Part shown: in pieces, positions 11,421 through 22,950 of the stretch
Numbering within the stretch: the first letter of the stretch is position 1
Layout: each line of letters opens with the position of its first letter
Origin: Salvator merianae
Lineage: Eukaryota > Chordata > Lepidosauria > Squamata > Teiidae
Assembly: GCA_003586115.2 (NCBI GenBank)
Contig: QVOM02000029.1
Location: 28,428,225 to 28,492,224, forward strand
Length of the DNA: 64,000 nt
Reading direction: 5' to 3'
Program-made: the position numbers and the translations under genes
Notes under the pieces: generated by a model
The model's input: the letters and a program-made list of their open reading frames with translations, nothing else
Told to the model about the DNA's origin: nothing
Databases searched by the model: none

Positions 11421-12498
11421 CAAGCCAAACTCCAGTGACATGTAGTCACCATGTCCCAGGTTCTCTTTTAGCACAACAACAAACAAACAAGCATCACATG
11501 CCAGGTGTCCTGGCACAACCTGGGGGGGATTTATGTGGAGATCAGAGACATCTACAAAGTGCATTAATAAATATACACCAGGTTCAGCAGCTAATCAAAT
11601 GCTGCAAAAGGGTTCCCCTTTTCTTCTTGAGCCCTTCATGAAAAGCCAGGACCATTAAATGAGAGTTAAATCCTGTTTTATAGTTTGCATTTCCTATACA
11701 TAAGAAAGACAACTTTGTCCCCTCCTTCAGATAGAAAATTTACTTGCCAATATATATAAAAATCAATAGATACTTATTCCTACTCAAAAAAAAGTGTGAT
11801 AATATTTAAATCTGAGTTGTAAAACTTCTGACTGATACTTCCAATTTTTAAAAACGCAAATGACTTGAAAACATTTAGGAAAAGCTATGTCAGGGGGTTT
11901 TTTTTCTTGCTTCAGTCCAGCACAAAATAAATGATGTGGCCCCAGTATTTGCTAGTAAAGACTACAGTGTATTAGAAACAAATCTCAAGCAAACAGCACA
12001 ACAATGACAAAATCTCATGAACAGGAAAAGACCTGTGTTCTGTTCTTTAAAGCTCCAAGTTCATAAAGGCATAGGACACCTTAGCAAGTGAGGACGTAGC
12101 TGTTTGTAATTTAAGATTCATTTCTTATATTTCCTTGAGCAGCACTGTTGCATATTGAAGCCCAACTGTCTTGTATGTGTATGCTATGTCCAACCAACAC
12201 TAACACTTGAGTAAATGGATTCTCCACCTACTTTTGCCAAACTCATTCTATGTTTATTGAATTTCCACATCATGAAATCCAGTGTGGTATTCCAACCGTT
12301 TTGAGGCGGTTTATGAAAGGTGAAAGTGCACTCGGTACTTTCTCCTCACGTGTCATCTTTGACAGGTGAATAGACAGAAATGTCATAATTAACGTGAAGT
12401 AAGGGTTGTGTTTTGAGGAACTCACACTTTGTTTAAACTTTTTAGAATCCTCATACTTGCTGACTTCATGAATAATTGCTTGGCCTTTGAATTTTCAG

Positions 12499-12693
12499 GT
12501 GGTGGGATATGGCAAACAAGAAGGAGACTCAGACTTTGCATATACTTCGAACGCTCAGCAGTCTCTGTTTGGCAAAACACCTGAACTAACATTTTTACCC
12601 TCTTCTCCTCTGTTGAACTTCCCTGCTATCATGGACATCCGAGCTTTCACCTCAACCCTTAACATTCTTCCTTACCATAAAATACTAAAGTAA
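12499..12693 (+). CDS. Nardilysin-like protein, last coding exon with stop codon
   Basis: The acceptor AATTTTCAG precedes 64 codons and TAA (12691-12693). The product begins VVGYGKQEGDSD, has a variable serine/glutamine-rich middle, and ends with TFLPSSPLLNF and DIRAFTSTLNILPYHKILK, matching the C-terminus I know from nardilysin (VVGYG..., DIRAFT.TLN.LPYHKI.K). An open frame continues a few codons upstream of the acceptor, but the acceptor and homology place the exon start at 12499. This completes an intact reading frame with the three upstream exons. Confidence 0.88.
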   Translation: MVGYGKQEGDSDFAYTSNAQQSLFGKTPELTFLPSSPLLNFPAIMDIRAFTSTLNILPYHKILK

Positions 12694-12952
12694 ACTATCA
12701 TCAATGTTACTCTCACATTTGTTTATGAGTCATGCTTTCAAGATATTGCATTTATAATTTTCTTGGTCCTCCACTGGCCCCTTATAGAAATGTTAGTGGA
12801 TTCTGTCAGAATCGGAATTCAAAGCAGAAGAAGCAGAAATCACTTTTGCAAGATCATCAGATTGGACATGAACTATGAGTGATAAAGCTCCCTAGAATTT
12901 CCCCCTACCCTTTTTTGGCAATGCACAAGTAAGAAACACTGTTAGTAAGTTT

Positions 12953-12958
12953 ATTAAA
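12953..12958 (+). promoter_or_regulatory. Candidate polyadenylation signal ATTAAA
   Basis: An ATTAAA hexamer lies about 260 bases after the nardilysin-like stop codon and is followed by a T-rich stretch (TTTTTATGTTGGTGTTTTT). It is a plausible but unproven 3' end of the transcript; an AATAAA near 13543 is an alternative. Confidence 0.3.
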
Positions 12959-14640
12959 TGTGCAATTTTTATGTTGGTGTTTTTAGCACTATAGTTATCC
13001 CTCATGTAACACAAGTTTTTGTAGCACAGTTTTCCTTGTCTTTGCTAGACAAAATGCCATTTACAGCAATTTTGTATTATGCCAACTGTGCTTTACAAAT
13101 CATTGCCAGATGTGTAAAGCCAGCAATTAGGGAAAGTAGTGATCAGGCCCTTTCTCCTAACTCGTTTCACATAAAAAGGTGAGTTCCAAGAGAAGAACCA
13201 CTGCATTATATGAAAGATAACTGTACTTACAAAGTCAAAAATTCCAGTCTAAAAAAGGAGTGCAATCTGTTAACACCCATTCTGTTAAAACAAGCAAAGT
13301 ATACTAGAAGGACAGTGTAGTTTTTAGGCTGACAGTAAATCTGCATGGGAAATAGCCAACAGTGATTCTAGAACTGATCTAGGACAGCAAAGAGGTGGCA
13401 AACAAGATTAGAAACAGCAATGTTTGTGACAACTGTTAATATCTTATAGATAGTGATGGGGGCAAAACCTGAAAGCAAGTTCCAGTCTGCCAGAATTTAG
13501 TGCAATTTGAAAGTTTCTGGCCCATCCATATTTATAAAGGTAATAAATATGATTACTTACCTTACTAATGTAACTAAGCCTGTCTGTTGCTATGATGACA
13601 TGATTTTTGAGGTAAATCTTTCACTTGTTAAAGGCATGAGAAGTTTCTTTATGCTAGTCACACGCAATTTCTATAGTTTGTTTGCATTTAGATTTCATCC
13701 TGTACCACAGACCCTCTCCCACATTCCTGGTTGCACTTGGCTTTTATTTGGTCGGCAGCATGATTTGTTTTTCAAATTTTCAATACAATTTCAATTACAT
13801 TATTCATTCCCTATAATTTTTAAAACTTTTCTTTCAATCTATATTCATAAATGGGAACAGAAGTTAATCTCACACACTCTGTTTTCATATTCATATTCTC
13901 CCCTCCCTATCCTCCATAAACCCAATGAGAAATGGGCTAATTGTGTCAGTTCATGTTAAAACATTTTCTCAATTGTATGGATCACTTTTATAGTATCTTG
14001 TAACTCTTTATCCCCCTTTCTTTTCTTCCTATACTTAAAGACCTTCTTCCACTTTTCCTCTATTCTCCTCTTCACCAATTGTCCAATCTAAATCAGTCTG
14101 CTTTCCGTGACAAACATCATTTGTTCCCCTATATATTGACACCAGCATTGCATATTCCAACCACTGGGATTTTTCCAACTTTTAACCATAATGGGTTGTG
14201 CTGCTCTGCAATAGAAAATGAGCCAATCAAGCTTCTTTAAAAACTCCAAGTCTTTTTTAAATAATTAACTCAAACAAAATCATAATATATTGTACTACAG
14301 CTTTGTTGTAAATTTACCAACTAGAGACGGAGAAGTAAAAAATGGAATGTGAAAGGTTTTGAAATGAAACAATTTGGAATAGAATTATCCAACATTTTTA
14401 TTAGTTCTTCAATAATATTTTTTCTCAGGCTCTAGGGACACCAGACACCAGTTTAGAATTTAAAACAATAGTTAAAAAATCCTGTCTAGATTGTTGGAAT
14501 ATCTCCACTCATCAGAAATGCTATTTTAATCGAAAGTTTTACTTTTGCTTTGATCTCCATTGCAAATTCCATGTTATTTTATAGAAAGATGCAATATTTA
14601 AAAAAGGAATACATCTAGCAGTGATTTATAGGTAGCCAGC
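12959..14640. other. AT-rich intergenic stretch, no gene recognised
   Basis: This follows the nardilysin-like gene. From about 13730 to 14230 it is pyrimidine-rich on the + strand, which could be an old LINE 3' end in minus orientation, but I found no protein remnant or terminal motif. A 150-codon open frame at 13507-13959 looks like chance: it has no splice signals or recognisable motif. Confidence 0.4.
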
Positions 14641-14649
14641 TCATTCCAA

Positions 14650-14990
14650 CAAACTTAAGCCGCATCCATATGGCTAAGGTTTTGGCTGATTTGGGGGCAG
14701 AAAACATGGGATTCACCTCAAGGTGGCATCAGAGTATGCCACATGGTGGAGTGGAGCCTCTGAAAACTTCACAGGTACTGAATGAAAGTTCCACAGCTGC
14801 AAGGTTTCCATTCATGCTGTTTTCACAACCATTTAGAAGTGGCCCTGGTCGAATTTAGAATCTGCATGGACAGAAATGGCCCCATTAATTTGTGTCCTCC
14901 ATGCACAGTCACTCTATACACAAGCAGAGGAGATGGTGAATTTGATGGCAATCTGCCCTCCAAGTGCTTTACCCCACCCTATGGCTAGGA
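14650..14990. repeat. Interspersed repeat, family X-like
   Basis: It contains AATGAAAGTTCCACAGCTGC and CATGGACAGAAATGGCC, similar in order to copies at 11.1 and 5.9 kb. Boundaries uncertain. Confidence 0.25.
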
Positions 14991-15494
14991 CAGCTCCAAG
15001 GGCAGATGCCATATGTCTGTGATGGCCTATAAGCAGGCTGTGTGGGAGCCTGTTTGATCACTGAGCCCCACTGTAGACCATGTAATTGCAGTCTTAGCTC
15101 AGGGTGAAGGAAGACATCAGCGTATAACGTGATATAAAGTCCTTTGTAACACTTGATGCCTGTGTTGCACCAAGCCAAGAGTTAACAGCAGTGCAAAGGA
15201 CATGCACGTAGATATTGAAAAATTTGAGGGTTTGAATAGCAAAAGCTGAATATATTGGAATTATGAAGAAACTAGCAAAATCCTTTTAAGGAAAGAAAAC
15301 TATTAAAGTGTGGGTCCTACACTTCTTTTCCTTTTCTGTTCCAACTACAGAGGTCCACTGGTTCAAATCCCAGTAACTCCGAGAAGAAACTATCAGAAAT
15401 TATTTCACTTCCTCTGGACACAGCTCTGCCAGGGGGGAAGGCCAAGAGATAGAGTTACATTTTAAGTACCTTTTAATACGTTAGACATTTTATC

Positions 15495-15551
15495 TTTTTA
15501 CTATTGTGACCCACCCTGGGAACTTCTGATGAAGGGCAGGATACAAATTCT
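15495..15551 (+). mobile_element. L2/CR1-like LINE or SINE 3' tail
   Basis: GTGACCCACCCTGGGAAC, then GATGAAGGGCAGGATACAAA is the typical 3' end shared by L2-like LINEs and derived SINEs in squamates. The tail runs directly into the (TAGA)n repeat, which probably grew from the LINE's terminal short repeat. Confidence 0.55.

Positions 15552-15613
<62 letters not shown>
15552..15613 (+). repeat. (TAGA)n microsatellite
   Basis: About 15 uninterrupted TAGA units follow directly on a LINE-type 3' tail. Expected to be length-polymorphic. Confidence 0.95.
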
Positions 15614-15639
15614 TCCTTGGCAAGAAAATTTCATTCTTC

Positions 15640-16731
15640 TGTTCACATAGTCAGTCAACCCAAAGACAAAGATAGGATATACCTATCCTCCATGGATTGT
15701 CTAATCCTTTTTTAAAGCTATCCGGGCTGGTTATTGTCACCACTTCTTCTGGTAGTAAATTCCATAGACCTATGATGCACTGGGTGAAAAAATACTTCCC
15801 TTCGTCAGGCCTAACTCTCCTGCCTATCAGCTTCATAGAGTGCTCCCCATGTTCTAGTGTTGTGCAACAGAGAAAAGAATTTTTCTCTATCCATTGTTTT
15901 CACACCATGCATGATTTTATATTCTTCAATCAGGTTGCCTCTCAAACTCCATCATTCAAGGCTAAATGGACCTAGATGTTGCAGCCTAATCTCACTAGGG
16001 AGGTGTTCTAGCCCCTTGATCATTTTTGTTGCTGTTTACTTTTTCCACCTCCACAATACCCTTCCTGAGGTGTGGTGACCAAAACTGAACAAAATATTCC
16101 AAATGCGGCCTCACCGTAGATTTATAAAGTGACACAGTGGTGCTTGCTGACTTATTTTCTATTTCTTTCCTATTTACCCCTGGCACTGGATTGGCTTTGT
16201 TCATTGCTGTGGCGCGTTGGGACGACACCTTCACTGAGCTGACTTCCAGAACCCCAAGATCCCTTTCCCAGTCTGTCAGAAAAAGCTCAGTCCCCAACAG
16301 TTTATAGATGTACTAAGACTGAAATGCATTTGGCCATTCACCCAATATTAAGAGATCCTTCAGGAGATCATCCCAATCTCTTTCAGTTTTTATTACACTA
16401 AATAATTTAGTGTCATCAGCAAACTTTGCTATCTCATTGCTTATCCGTACTTCAAATCATTTATGAATAAATTAAAAAGACCACGTCCCAATACTGAGAC
16501 TTGGGGGACCCCACTTTTTACTTTCATCCACTCTGGGAGTTTTCTATTTATTACTACTTTCTGTTTCCTGTCCATTATTCAGTTACCAATCCAGAACAGG
16601 ATCTGTCCTCTTATTCCATGGATGATGAGTTTATTCAAGAGCCTTTGATGAGGAACTTTGTCAAAAACTTCCTGAAGGTTCAGATAAATAATGTCAACTG
16701 GATCAACTTTCTCCACACGCTTGCTGAGATT
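15640..16731 (-). mobile_element. L3/CR1-like LINE, main part of a copy split by a MITE
   Basis: Read on the minus strand this contains the C-terminal reverse transcriptase region (LTDWERDLGVLEVSS near 16270, then STVRPHLEYFVQFWSPHLRK near 16090) followed by the LINE 3' part. On the + strand it reads as the familiar 'GTCTAATCCTTTTTTAAAGC ... GATCATTTTTGTTGC ... TCATCAGCAAACTTTGC' series of L3/CR1 copies in reptiles. Frameshifts and stops make it a fossil. The remainder of the same copy resumes at 17198. Confidence 0.8.
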
Positions 16732-17197
16732 GAGCCTTTTTACACTTGCTGCTAGCAAGCGTCAAGCACTCTTGCTAGCCAAGTGTGTCCGCACCTTGTG
16801 GAGGCCCGAGCAGGCTGCAGCTGGGAGCGGGCTACAGCCACTCTCAATCATGGCTGTACAAATTAGTGCTCTACAACCTAACCGGAGGTGATAGTTACCT
16901 CCTGGTAAGGCGCATCTTCTGGCAGTGCAGCAACTGGACCAGTGCAATGGACTGATCACGCCTGCACAGTTGGCTGATCATGCCTGTGCATGCCTGCACA
17001 CTGCACAGCCCTGCTTCCCAGCCACTACCATGGTCAGATTCGGGCACAGATACCGGCATTTGCAGTGTGAATGCTGGTAGCTGGCTACAGGTGTGGATCT
17101 AGGACCCTCAGTGCAAACGGTGCCTGTGCTGGGTGGCCCATTCCACCTTAGAATAGAATATTTATCCCATTCTAAGGTGGAAAGTGCAAAAACACCC
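16732..17197. mobile_element. MITE inserted into the L3/CR1-like LINE
   Basis: A 466-bp element has ends GAGCCTTTTTACACTTGC and GGTGGAAAGTGCAAAAACACCC, flanked by ATT (16729-16731) and ATT (17198-17200). Removing it with one ATT rejoins the LINE (GCTTGCTGAGATT to CTCAATACCAACAAG), so the insertion boundaries are well supported. The interior is related, in reverse, to elements at 3.4 and 45.5 kb. It has no coding capacity. Confidence 0.85.
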
Positions 17198-17300
17198 ATT
17201 CTCAATACCAACAAGTTAGTGAGGTATGAGTTATTTTTGCAAAAGCCATGCTGACTTTCCTTCTGCATTGCTTGCTCTTCTATGTGCATATTAATGGGAA
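17198..17300 (-). mobile_element. L3/CR1-like LINE, remainder after the MITE
   Basis: AGTTAGTGAGGTATGAGTTA, then TTTTGCAAAAGCCATGCTG continues the L3/CR1 sequence interrupted at 16731. Confidence 0.75.
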
Positions 17301-18189
17301 ATGGTTTACTTCTGCAGCCAGTTCCTGTGGTCACTGGAAGGACCCTGGGAGGAAACAGTGAACTAGAGAACAAAAGTTCCCTGGTTCAGTGTTCCCCTCA
17401 CCCGGAGCAGCAGCAAACAAGCAAACAGCATGCTGCTACAGCTGCTGCAAGAAATGTATTGTCAAAGAAAGATCACTCAGGAAGACATTTTATTTACAGA
17501 ACAGGCTTTGTCATCATGCAAACCCACAAAGTTCCCTTCCTTATTCCTAAATTAATGATACTAAGAAAGCAACCACCAGTATTTTTAGCAACCTTTAAAG
17601 GATCTCACACCCAGAAGCCATTAAACTAATGTGGCAAATCTATGATGTAGCCAAAAAACCCAACAAAATACATCCTCTTGTACCTCCTCCTCCCAACCTG
17701 TTTTACCTCACAGTTTAGGAGAAATCTAACTGAAACTTTTCTCTTTCGTTTCAAAGTCAACTTGGTCAAATAATGAGAAAAACAAATATTTTGTTTTGCC
17801 ACAACGTGTGTCCTTCAACTCAGTGAGAAATAATCCCTAAAAGAGTAAGATTTCAATCTGAGGTAGACCCACTAATAAATGCTTCCCATCTTTGTGGCAA
17901 AGGAATTATTTGCACTAGGCTGTAACACATTCAACGGTCAGAGGAGCCATTGCTTTGCTTGTAACACAAGCTATCACATTAGCACCACATTCCTACAATT
18001 TTGTGAAGCATTCCACTACAGACTTAGCACTCATTTGATCAGATTAGTTCCCTGCTCTTTCAGTCTGATGGTTTGCCATTTTCTGAAAGCAGCACTAACC
18101 TTAGCCATTAAAAACTGAATTCTTGTTTTCTTTAGCACTCCTGTACACTGTGATCTCTATCCAGAGGCATAGAAGCTAAAAGTGGAAAG
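17301..18189. other. Unannotated stretch
   Basis: I see no exon, RNA gene or classifiable transposon here. A weak open frame at 17282-17629 has no recognisable motif. Confidence 0.4.
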
Positions 18190-18191
18190 TT

Positions 18192-18259
<68 letters not shown>

Positions 18260-18421
18260 TTTCTTTCTTTCTTTTTCTTTCTTTCTTTCTTTTTCTTTCT
18301 TTCTTTCTTTCTCTTTCTTTCTTTCTTTCTTTCTGCCTGCCTGCCTGCCTGCCTGCCTTTCTTTTTCTTTCTCTGTTTCTTTCTTTCTTTCTCTCTCTCT
18401 CTTTCTCTTTCCATCTTTCTT
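18190..18421 (+). repeat. (TTTC)n polypyrimidine microsatellite with (CTGC)n core
   Basis: About 230 bases of almost pure pyrimidine, mostly TTTC units, with five or six CTGC units at about 18335-18356 and CTCT at the right. It produces long artificial lysine/glutamate- or phenylalanine/serine-rich open frames on both strands. The strand asymmetry could allow triplex (H-DNA) folding. Confidence 0.95.
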
Positions 18422-18717
18422 ATCACCCTTGTACATATTAACATGAAAAGTCACAAGCTGTGGCTCAGCTATGGAGTTTCTCAGTTGTTCCTTCCTCAGC
18501 TACAAAATTTCATTCTTTCTTGGGCTCAGAATTTGGGATATTTTAAAGATATATCATCATAATATAAATATTGCAGCCTGGCAATTGATTGCATAGACCC
18601 ATATCCTGCTTGGAATGCACTGAGCTATGTTACTTCTTTTGCAAATCTGGAGTCATGCTTTCTTGGGGAGGGAAGGTATGGGAGCTATAGGCTAAAATAG
18701 CTGGCATGCACCATATT

Positions 18718-18876
18718 ATTTATTTATTTATTTATTTAGATTTCTATCCCACCCTACACCCAAAGGCCCCAGGGCAGATCACAACACTTGTAAAAAATAC
18801 AAATTAAAGCAGTATAAAAAATGATTAAAAACAATAAAAATGATCTATGACAGTACTAGCAGGGGAAAATAATAAC

Positions 18877-18939
<63 letters not shown>

Positions 18940-19740
18940 TTCCCTTAGCCAAAGGTGGTAAAGAGGTAAGTCTTTGCCTTCAAAAAGCAAGCAATGATGG
19001 TGTATGATGTACCTCAGAGGGGACACCATTCCACAATCTGGGAGCAATGACTGAGAAGGCCTTCTCACATGTCCCCACCCCCCTAGCCAATGAAGGGGAC
19101 AGCACAGACAAGAGGTCCTCAGTGTCAGATCTTAAGGTATGGGCAGGTCTGTACTGGAGGAGGCGTTCCTTTAGATATTTGGGGCCCAAGCCATTTAGGG
19201 CCTTAAATGTTAATGTTAGCACCTTGAATTGGGCTCAGTAGCGGACAGGCAGCCAGTGAGTTCTTTCAAGACCGGTGTGATGTGCGACCAGCCAGCAGTG
19301 CCAGTCAGCAGTCTAGCTGCTGCATTCTGCACCAGCTGCAGCTTCTGAACCATCTTCAAAGACAGCTTCATGTAGAGTGCATTACAATAGTCCAATCTGG
19401 AAGTTACCAGAGCGTGGATTACTGTGACCAGACCGTTCCTGTCCAGAAAGGACCAAAGTTGGCGAACCTGCTGAAGCTGGTGGTTGGCACTCTTGGCCAC
19501 CGCTTCCACTTGAGCCTCAAGTGTCAACGTGGAGTCCAAGAGCACTCCCAGATTATGCACCTGTTCCTTCCAGGGCAGAGAAAACCCATCAAGAACAGGA
19601 TGCCTCCCTTCTTCATGGACAAGAAAGCCTTTAACACACAGCACTTCCATCTCGTCTGGATTTAATTTCAATTTATTGGCCCTCATCCAGTCCATTACTG
19701 CCCCCAGGCATCTGTCAAGCACTTCAACTGCCTCTCATTA
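18718..19740 (-). mobile_element. L2-like LINE, 3' half with reverse transcriptase C-terminus
   Basis: On the minus strand, frame 19722-19216 encodes MRANKLKLNPDEMEVL, HNLGVLLDSTLTLEAQVEA, TSRLDYCNALYM and KLQLVQNAAARLLTGT, the C-terminal part of an L2/CR1-type reverse transcriptase. After a frameshift the protein continues at 19222-18980 (LTFKALNGLGPKYLKERLL, AFSVIAPRLWNGVPSEVH). The 3' tail (18718-18790 on the + strand, TTTATTTATTTA, then ATCCCACCCTACACCCAAAG) is standard for the family. The frameshift and 5' truncation show a dead copy. Confidence 0.88.
18868..18940 (+). repeat. (AAT)n microsatellite inside the L2-like LINE
   Basis: About 24 AAT units lie within the LINE's 3' region. Confidence 0.95.
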
Positions 19741-20235
19741 AATCCGAATGAGAGCAAAAGTTCGTTAAAGAATGGCAGTGCTTGTGTTCTCATTACCAAT
19801 AGTCCATAGTTCAGTTAAAGCATTTACTTTCTTTTCCTCTGATCTAAAATATATATTCTCGTTCCATCCACGTAACTATCTAAACACTCCTGTCTTCAAC
19901 TGTGCTCTTGCCTTTGAATGCATGACATCCATTTGATAAATACCAGTTCACCCCTCTGTGTCCTAATTAATATGATGAACTGATTCAACAGAAAATTAAA
20001 TCAATCATGCCTGCATTGTATTAAATTCATTTGTTATTTGTTGTTGCCCTCATCTTTTCAGATATCCTGTGAGTCTCACTGCCTCCTTTTCTGCATTCTC
20101 CGTTTTGTCTGTCCTATTAGTCTGCTAGAAACATAGCACCTCAAGGTTCAAGTTTCTTTGTTTATTTACAATGGAAGGTCCAGTGAAAACTGACAGGGTC
20201 TTGGCTCACAAGTCCATTCAGTCTCAGAATACTAT

Positions 20236-20400
20236 TCAAATAACTAAATATGCCGTTGTTCAGTCATTAACCTGTGTCCAACTCTTCATGACCCCATGGA
20301 CCAAGCATGCCAGGCCCGTCATTCCTCCATCCACAGTCTCCCAGCGTCTGTCCAATCTCATATTTGTTGCTTCCATAACACTATCTTTAGACAATTTAAG
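20236..20400 (-). mobile_element. BovB/RTE LINE, 3' end
   Basis: The + strand reads GTTCAGTCATTAACCTGTGT, then CAACTCTTCATGACCCCATG and GACCAAGCATGCCAGGC, the reverse complement of the BovB 3' end. On the minus strand the frame ends with RRWETVDGGMTGLACLVHG and SWTQV, resembling the C-terminus of the BovB protein. BovB is an RTE-clade LINE shared by squamates and ruminants. 5' truncated. Confidence 0.78.
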
Positions 20401-20586
20401 CCACGTTCCAACACTGCATTTAATCAGTTTACAGGCCATCTTCAGTTCCCGCTGGCCCGACATGATCTTGCCTTTCTGTAGTTTTTGCTGGACTAAATTG
20501 GTGAAATCTGGACTACTTTGCATTTGGATTTAATGAATTCTCAAGCCGTTCCAGATCGCTAGCCCACTTTACTTGTGATGTGAGAA
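20401..20586. repeat. About 185-bp interspersed repeat, copy 1 of 2 (MITE-like)
   Basis: It begins ACGTTCCAACACTGCATTTA and ends TTTACTTGTGATGTGAGAACGC, with an imperfect inverted match between the ends. A close copy lies at 49385-49572 (ATTTAATCAGTTTACAG, CAGTTCCCACTGGCCTGACA). It directly abuts the BovB fragment. Confidence 0.55.
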
Positions 20587-20739
20587 CGCAGAATTATTCA
20601 CAGTCACAGACCCAAATGAATTAACAAAACATATGTATACAAATGTATAAAATCTAAAATAGACATGAAATTATTTCACGATAGTAAGTAATTGAGGGTG
20701 CAGTCAAAGTAATAACAATGGTCTCACCTCTGGTTTATG

Positions 20740-21545
20740 GATTCATCTCTCATCCTTCATTAAATTGTAACTGTTGAATGTGCTGGTTATTGGCATTTTC
20801 AGCTGCAGCTAAGAATTTGACTGACATTTTGTTAGTGGGTCCTCTTTGCCTTCCAAAAATAATCTTAAATAGCATTCCTGGATTCTCCAGGGATGTTTCC
20901 AGATGTATGGCATAACTAGCTGTCACTGATAATCCCTATACAAAAAACATTCAAAAAATATATGAGTTAGAGATTCCACTGCTCCTGTTCCACATGAGCA
21001 GCTACACTGGTCATAAGGGATTCCAAGAAAGCATCCAGCCAATATGCTTTGTCCAGTGAGTTCCAGCTGGCTCTTCAAAATGATCTCCTGTATCGTGGAA
21101 CAGTTCGAGTTTCCAGGCATCTAGCACTGCCCCTTCCTGAGAATGTAGCTGGATCAATATTTTTGACTAATGTACAATGTCTTATTGTGGCAAGAAAGAT
21201 TTGAGGGCCTATTCTTTCATATGTTGAGTGGTAATTTGTATAGCCTTGTCTAGACCTAGTGAGATTAAGAATTCAACAGAAAGACCTAAATTCCTCAGTT
21301 TGTCTATAAATATGCAAGATTGGTCTCCTGCAACTGTGTCTGATATCAACAATTTGATGCATCTTATCCTCTGCCGTTCCCTTCTCCTTTTCCCATATAA
21401 ATCAGGCCTTTGAATGTGCATCTGTACAAGGGATGCACCCTGCTTTCTGTTCCAAGAGAGAATGAGGATTGCAGAGAGCTGACCCCAAGTACCTATATTT
21501 TGGAAAGATCCACACAGGGCAGAGTTATGTACCAGAATCACTGCT
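20740..21545 (-). mobile_element. Unplaced retroelement remnant, C-terminal protein region
   Basis: Two minus-strand frames follow each other in the same direction: 21541-21209 (KRRRERQRIRCIKLLISD, LRNLGLSVEFLISLGL) and 21120-20923 (SQLELTGQSILAGCFLG, DQCSCSCGTGAVESLTHIFF, ECFLYRDY). A cysteine cluster followed by H and C with FLYRD resembles the zinc-knuckle-like C-terminus (CxCG...E...H....C..YR) of some non-LTR retrotransposons. I cannot name the clade. Confidence 0.4.
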
Positions 21546-21559
21546 TTTGGGTTGGATCA

Positions 21560-22060
21560 CTTGCATTGGCCCAGGAACAGGGTGTGCAGTCATTCACTTG
21601 AGGAGAAACTTAGCTCATTCTAACGTTGGGACCAGGGAACGTCCATATTTCAATCCAGAGACATTTTCCCGGGCTCCAGAAATGGATCCAGAAGTCAGTC
21701 ATTTTTGGAGTCTGGTGAAATACTTCCAGACACCAGAGTGGTAGGTTGGTCAGTCCTACTGCCACCACCTTTCCCCACAGTGGCAGCAGGAGTGAACCTG
21801 GCCTGCACCAGAATTTGCAGATTAGTTTTTCCTAATCTGCAAATGCAAAACTCCCAAAGAGTGGATTTTACCCCCAGCATGCACTGGTACAGTGTAGAAT
21901 CCCACATGTCATCACACTCTCGGGCCTCTTATGGCATGCAGTGCCAAGTAGACATCATGTTCCAGGCCCTATTTGGCACATCCCAAAAGGGTTGTGCAGA
22001 TATTACCATAGTATCAGGGGACCAGACCTCCAGACTTCAGGGGCCTGGGTACATGTGGTG
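21560..22060. repeat. Interspersed repeat, family X-like
   Basis: CTCCAGAAATGGATCCAGAA followed by GTCAGTCATTTTTGGAGTC resembles the family X core. Nearby CCTGCACCAGAATTTGCAG and CATGCACTGGTACAGTG resemble sequence at about 11.34 kb. Confidence 0.35.
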
Positions 22061-22950
22061 ATACTTAATACTGTGGGAAGTTATAAAATAGCCATAAAGT
22101 TTGGATCAAAAACTGAACTTCTTGGTATGACGTGATTTTTAAAGGAGTTTTTCTCCTTGCCACCATTAAATTACAAAGATACCATAGACTGTTCTGTGAC
22201 ATACTACACAACAGTGGCACTTTGTTAGTGCCAGTGACACTGTGACATATAAAATAGCTATGTGGCACAGATTATTGTAATTTTTTAAAAGGACATCTTT
22301 TCCCCAAACATCTGAAAAATAAAGAGCAACCCTGTAGAAGACTAGGATGAGTACACATGTGGCTCTCAGCATTAAACTGGACACCACAAGATTGGATGAC
22401 CTATTCCCATTGCCTATTTGCATGGTATATACAAATGCAAATGTGCACCCAGTTGTACATACAGTGTTCATAAAATGCAAAAATGTGTGAACTGGCCCAA
22501 TCTTTCATCTAGGAATTCGTACATGAGTTCAGTGACAGAGTGTTGTATGTAATTGGGGCAAGAAGGACTTGGAGAAGGAGCTCTGCTTGACTGGAACCTA
22601 AAAGTTCTCAGCTGTGAGAAGCTGACAGCAAACTGATTACTGTATTAGTGGCTGAACAAAAGTCATTAATGGCCCAACTCTTATTTCTTCTAAATCACAT
22701 GATAAAATTGTGAGAAGAAATAGCCTTTTACCACCTCTTATGTACTCTGATAACCATAAATTCACTTAGGCCTGAAGCTTACTAAGCTGTTCCAAGGTAT
22801 GAAGAAGTTTATGAGCTGATATATGGTCCTGGCACATCATGCCTTTCATCTTGAAATATATGATCATGTAGAAAGGAATGCAATAGGGGAGCTATTATTG
22901 ATAACTTGGGAATGCACTGTTATTGTTTTCAGTGTGTTCATTTTACATTT
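22061..22950. other. Unannotated stretch
   Basis: AT-rich sequence without a recognised exon or transposon. Short open frames here have no splice context or motif. Confidence 0.4.

Noticed and set aside
13507..13959. 150-codon open frame after the nardilysin-like gene
   Set aside because: Hydrophobic and low in complexity, no domain, no splice context, in AT/pyrimidine-rich DNA.
18157..18562. Lysine/glutamate-rich and serine/phenylalanine-rich open frames
   Set aside because: Translation of the (TTTC)n/(GAAA)n simple repeat.
19216..19722. 168-codon reverse transcriptase frame as a functional gene
   Set aside because: It is the 5' truncated, frameshifted remnant of an L2-like LINE.
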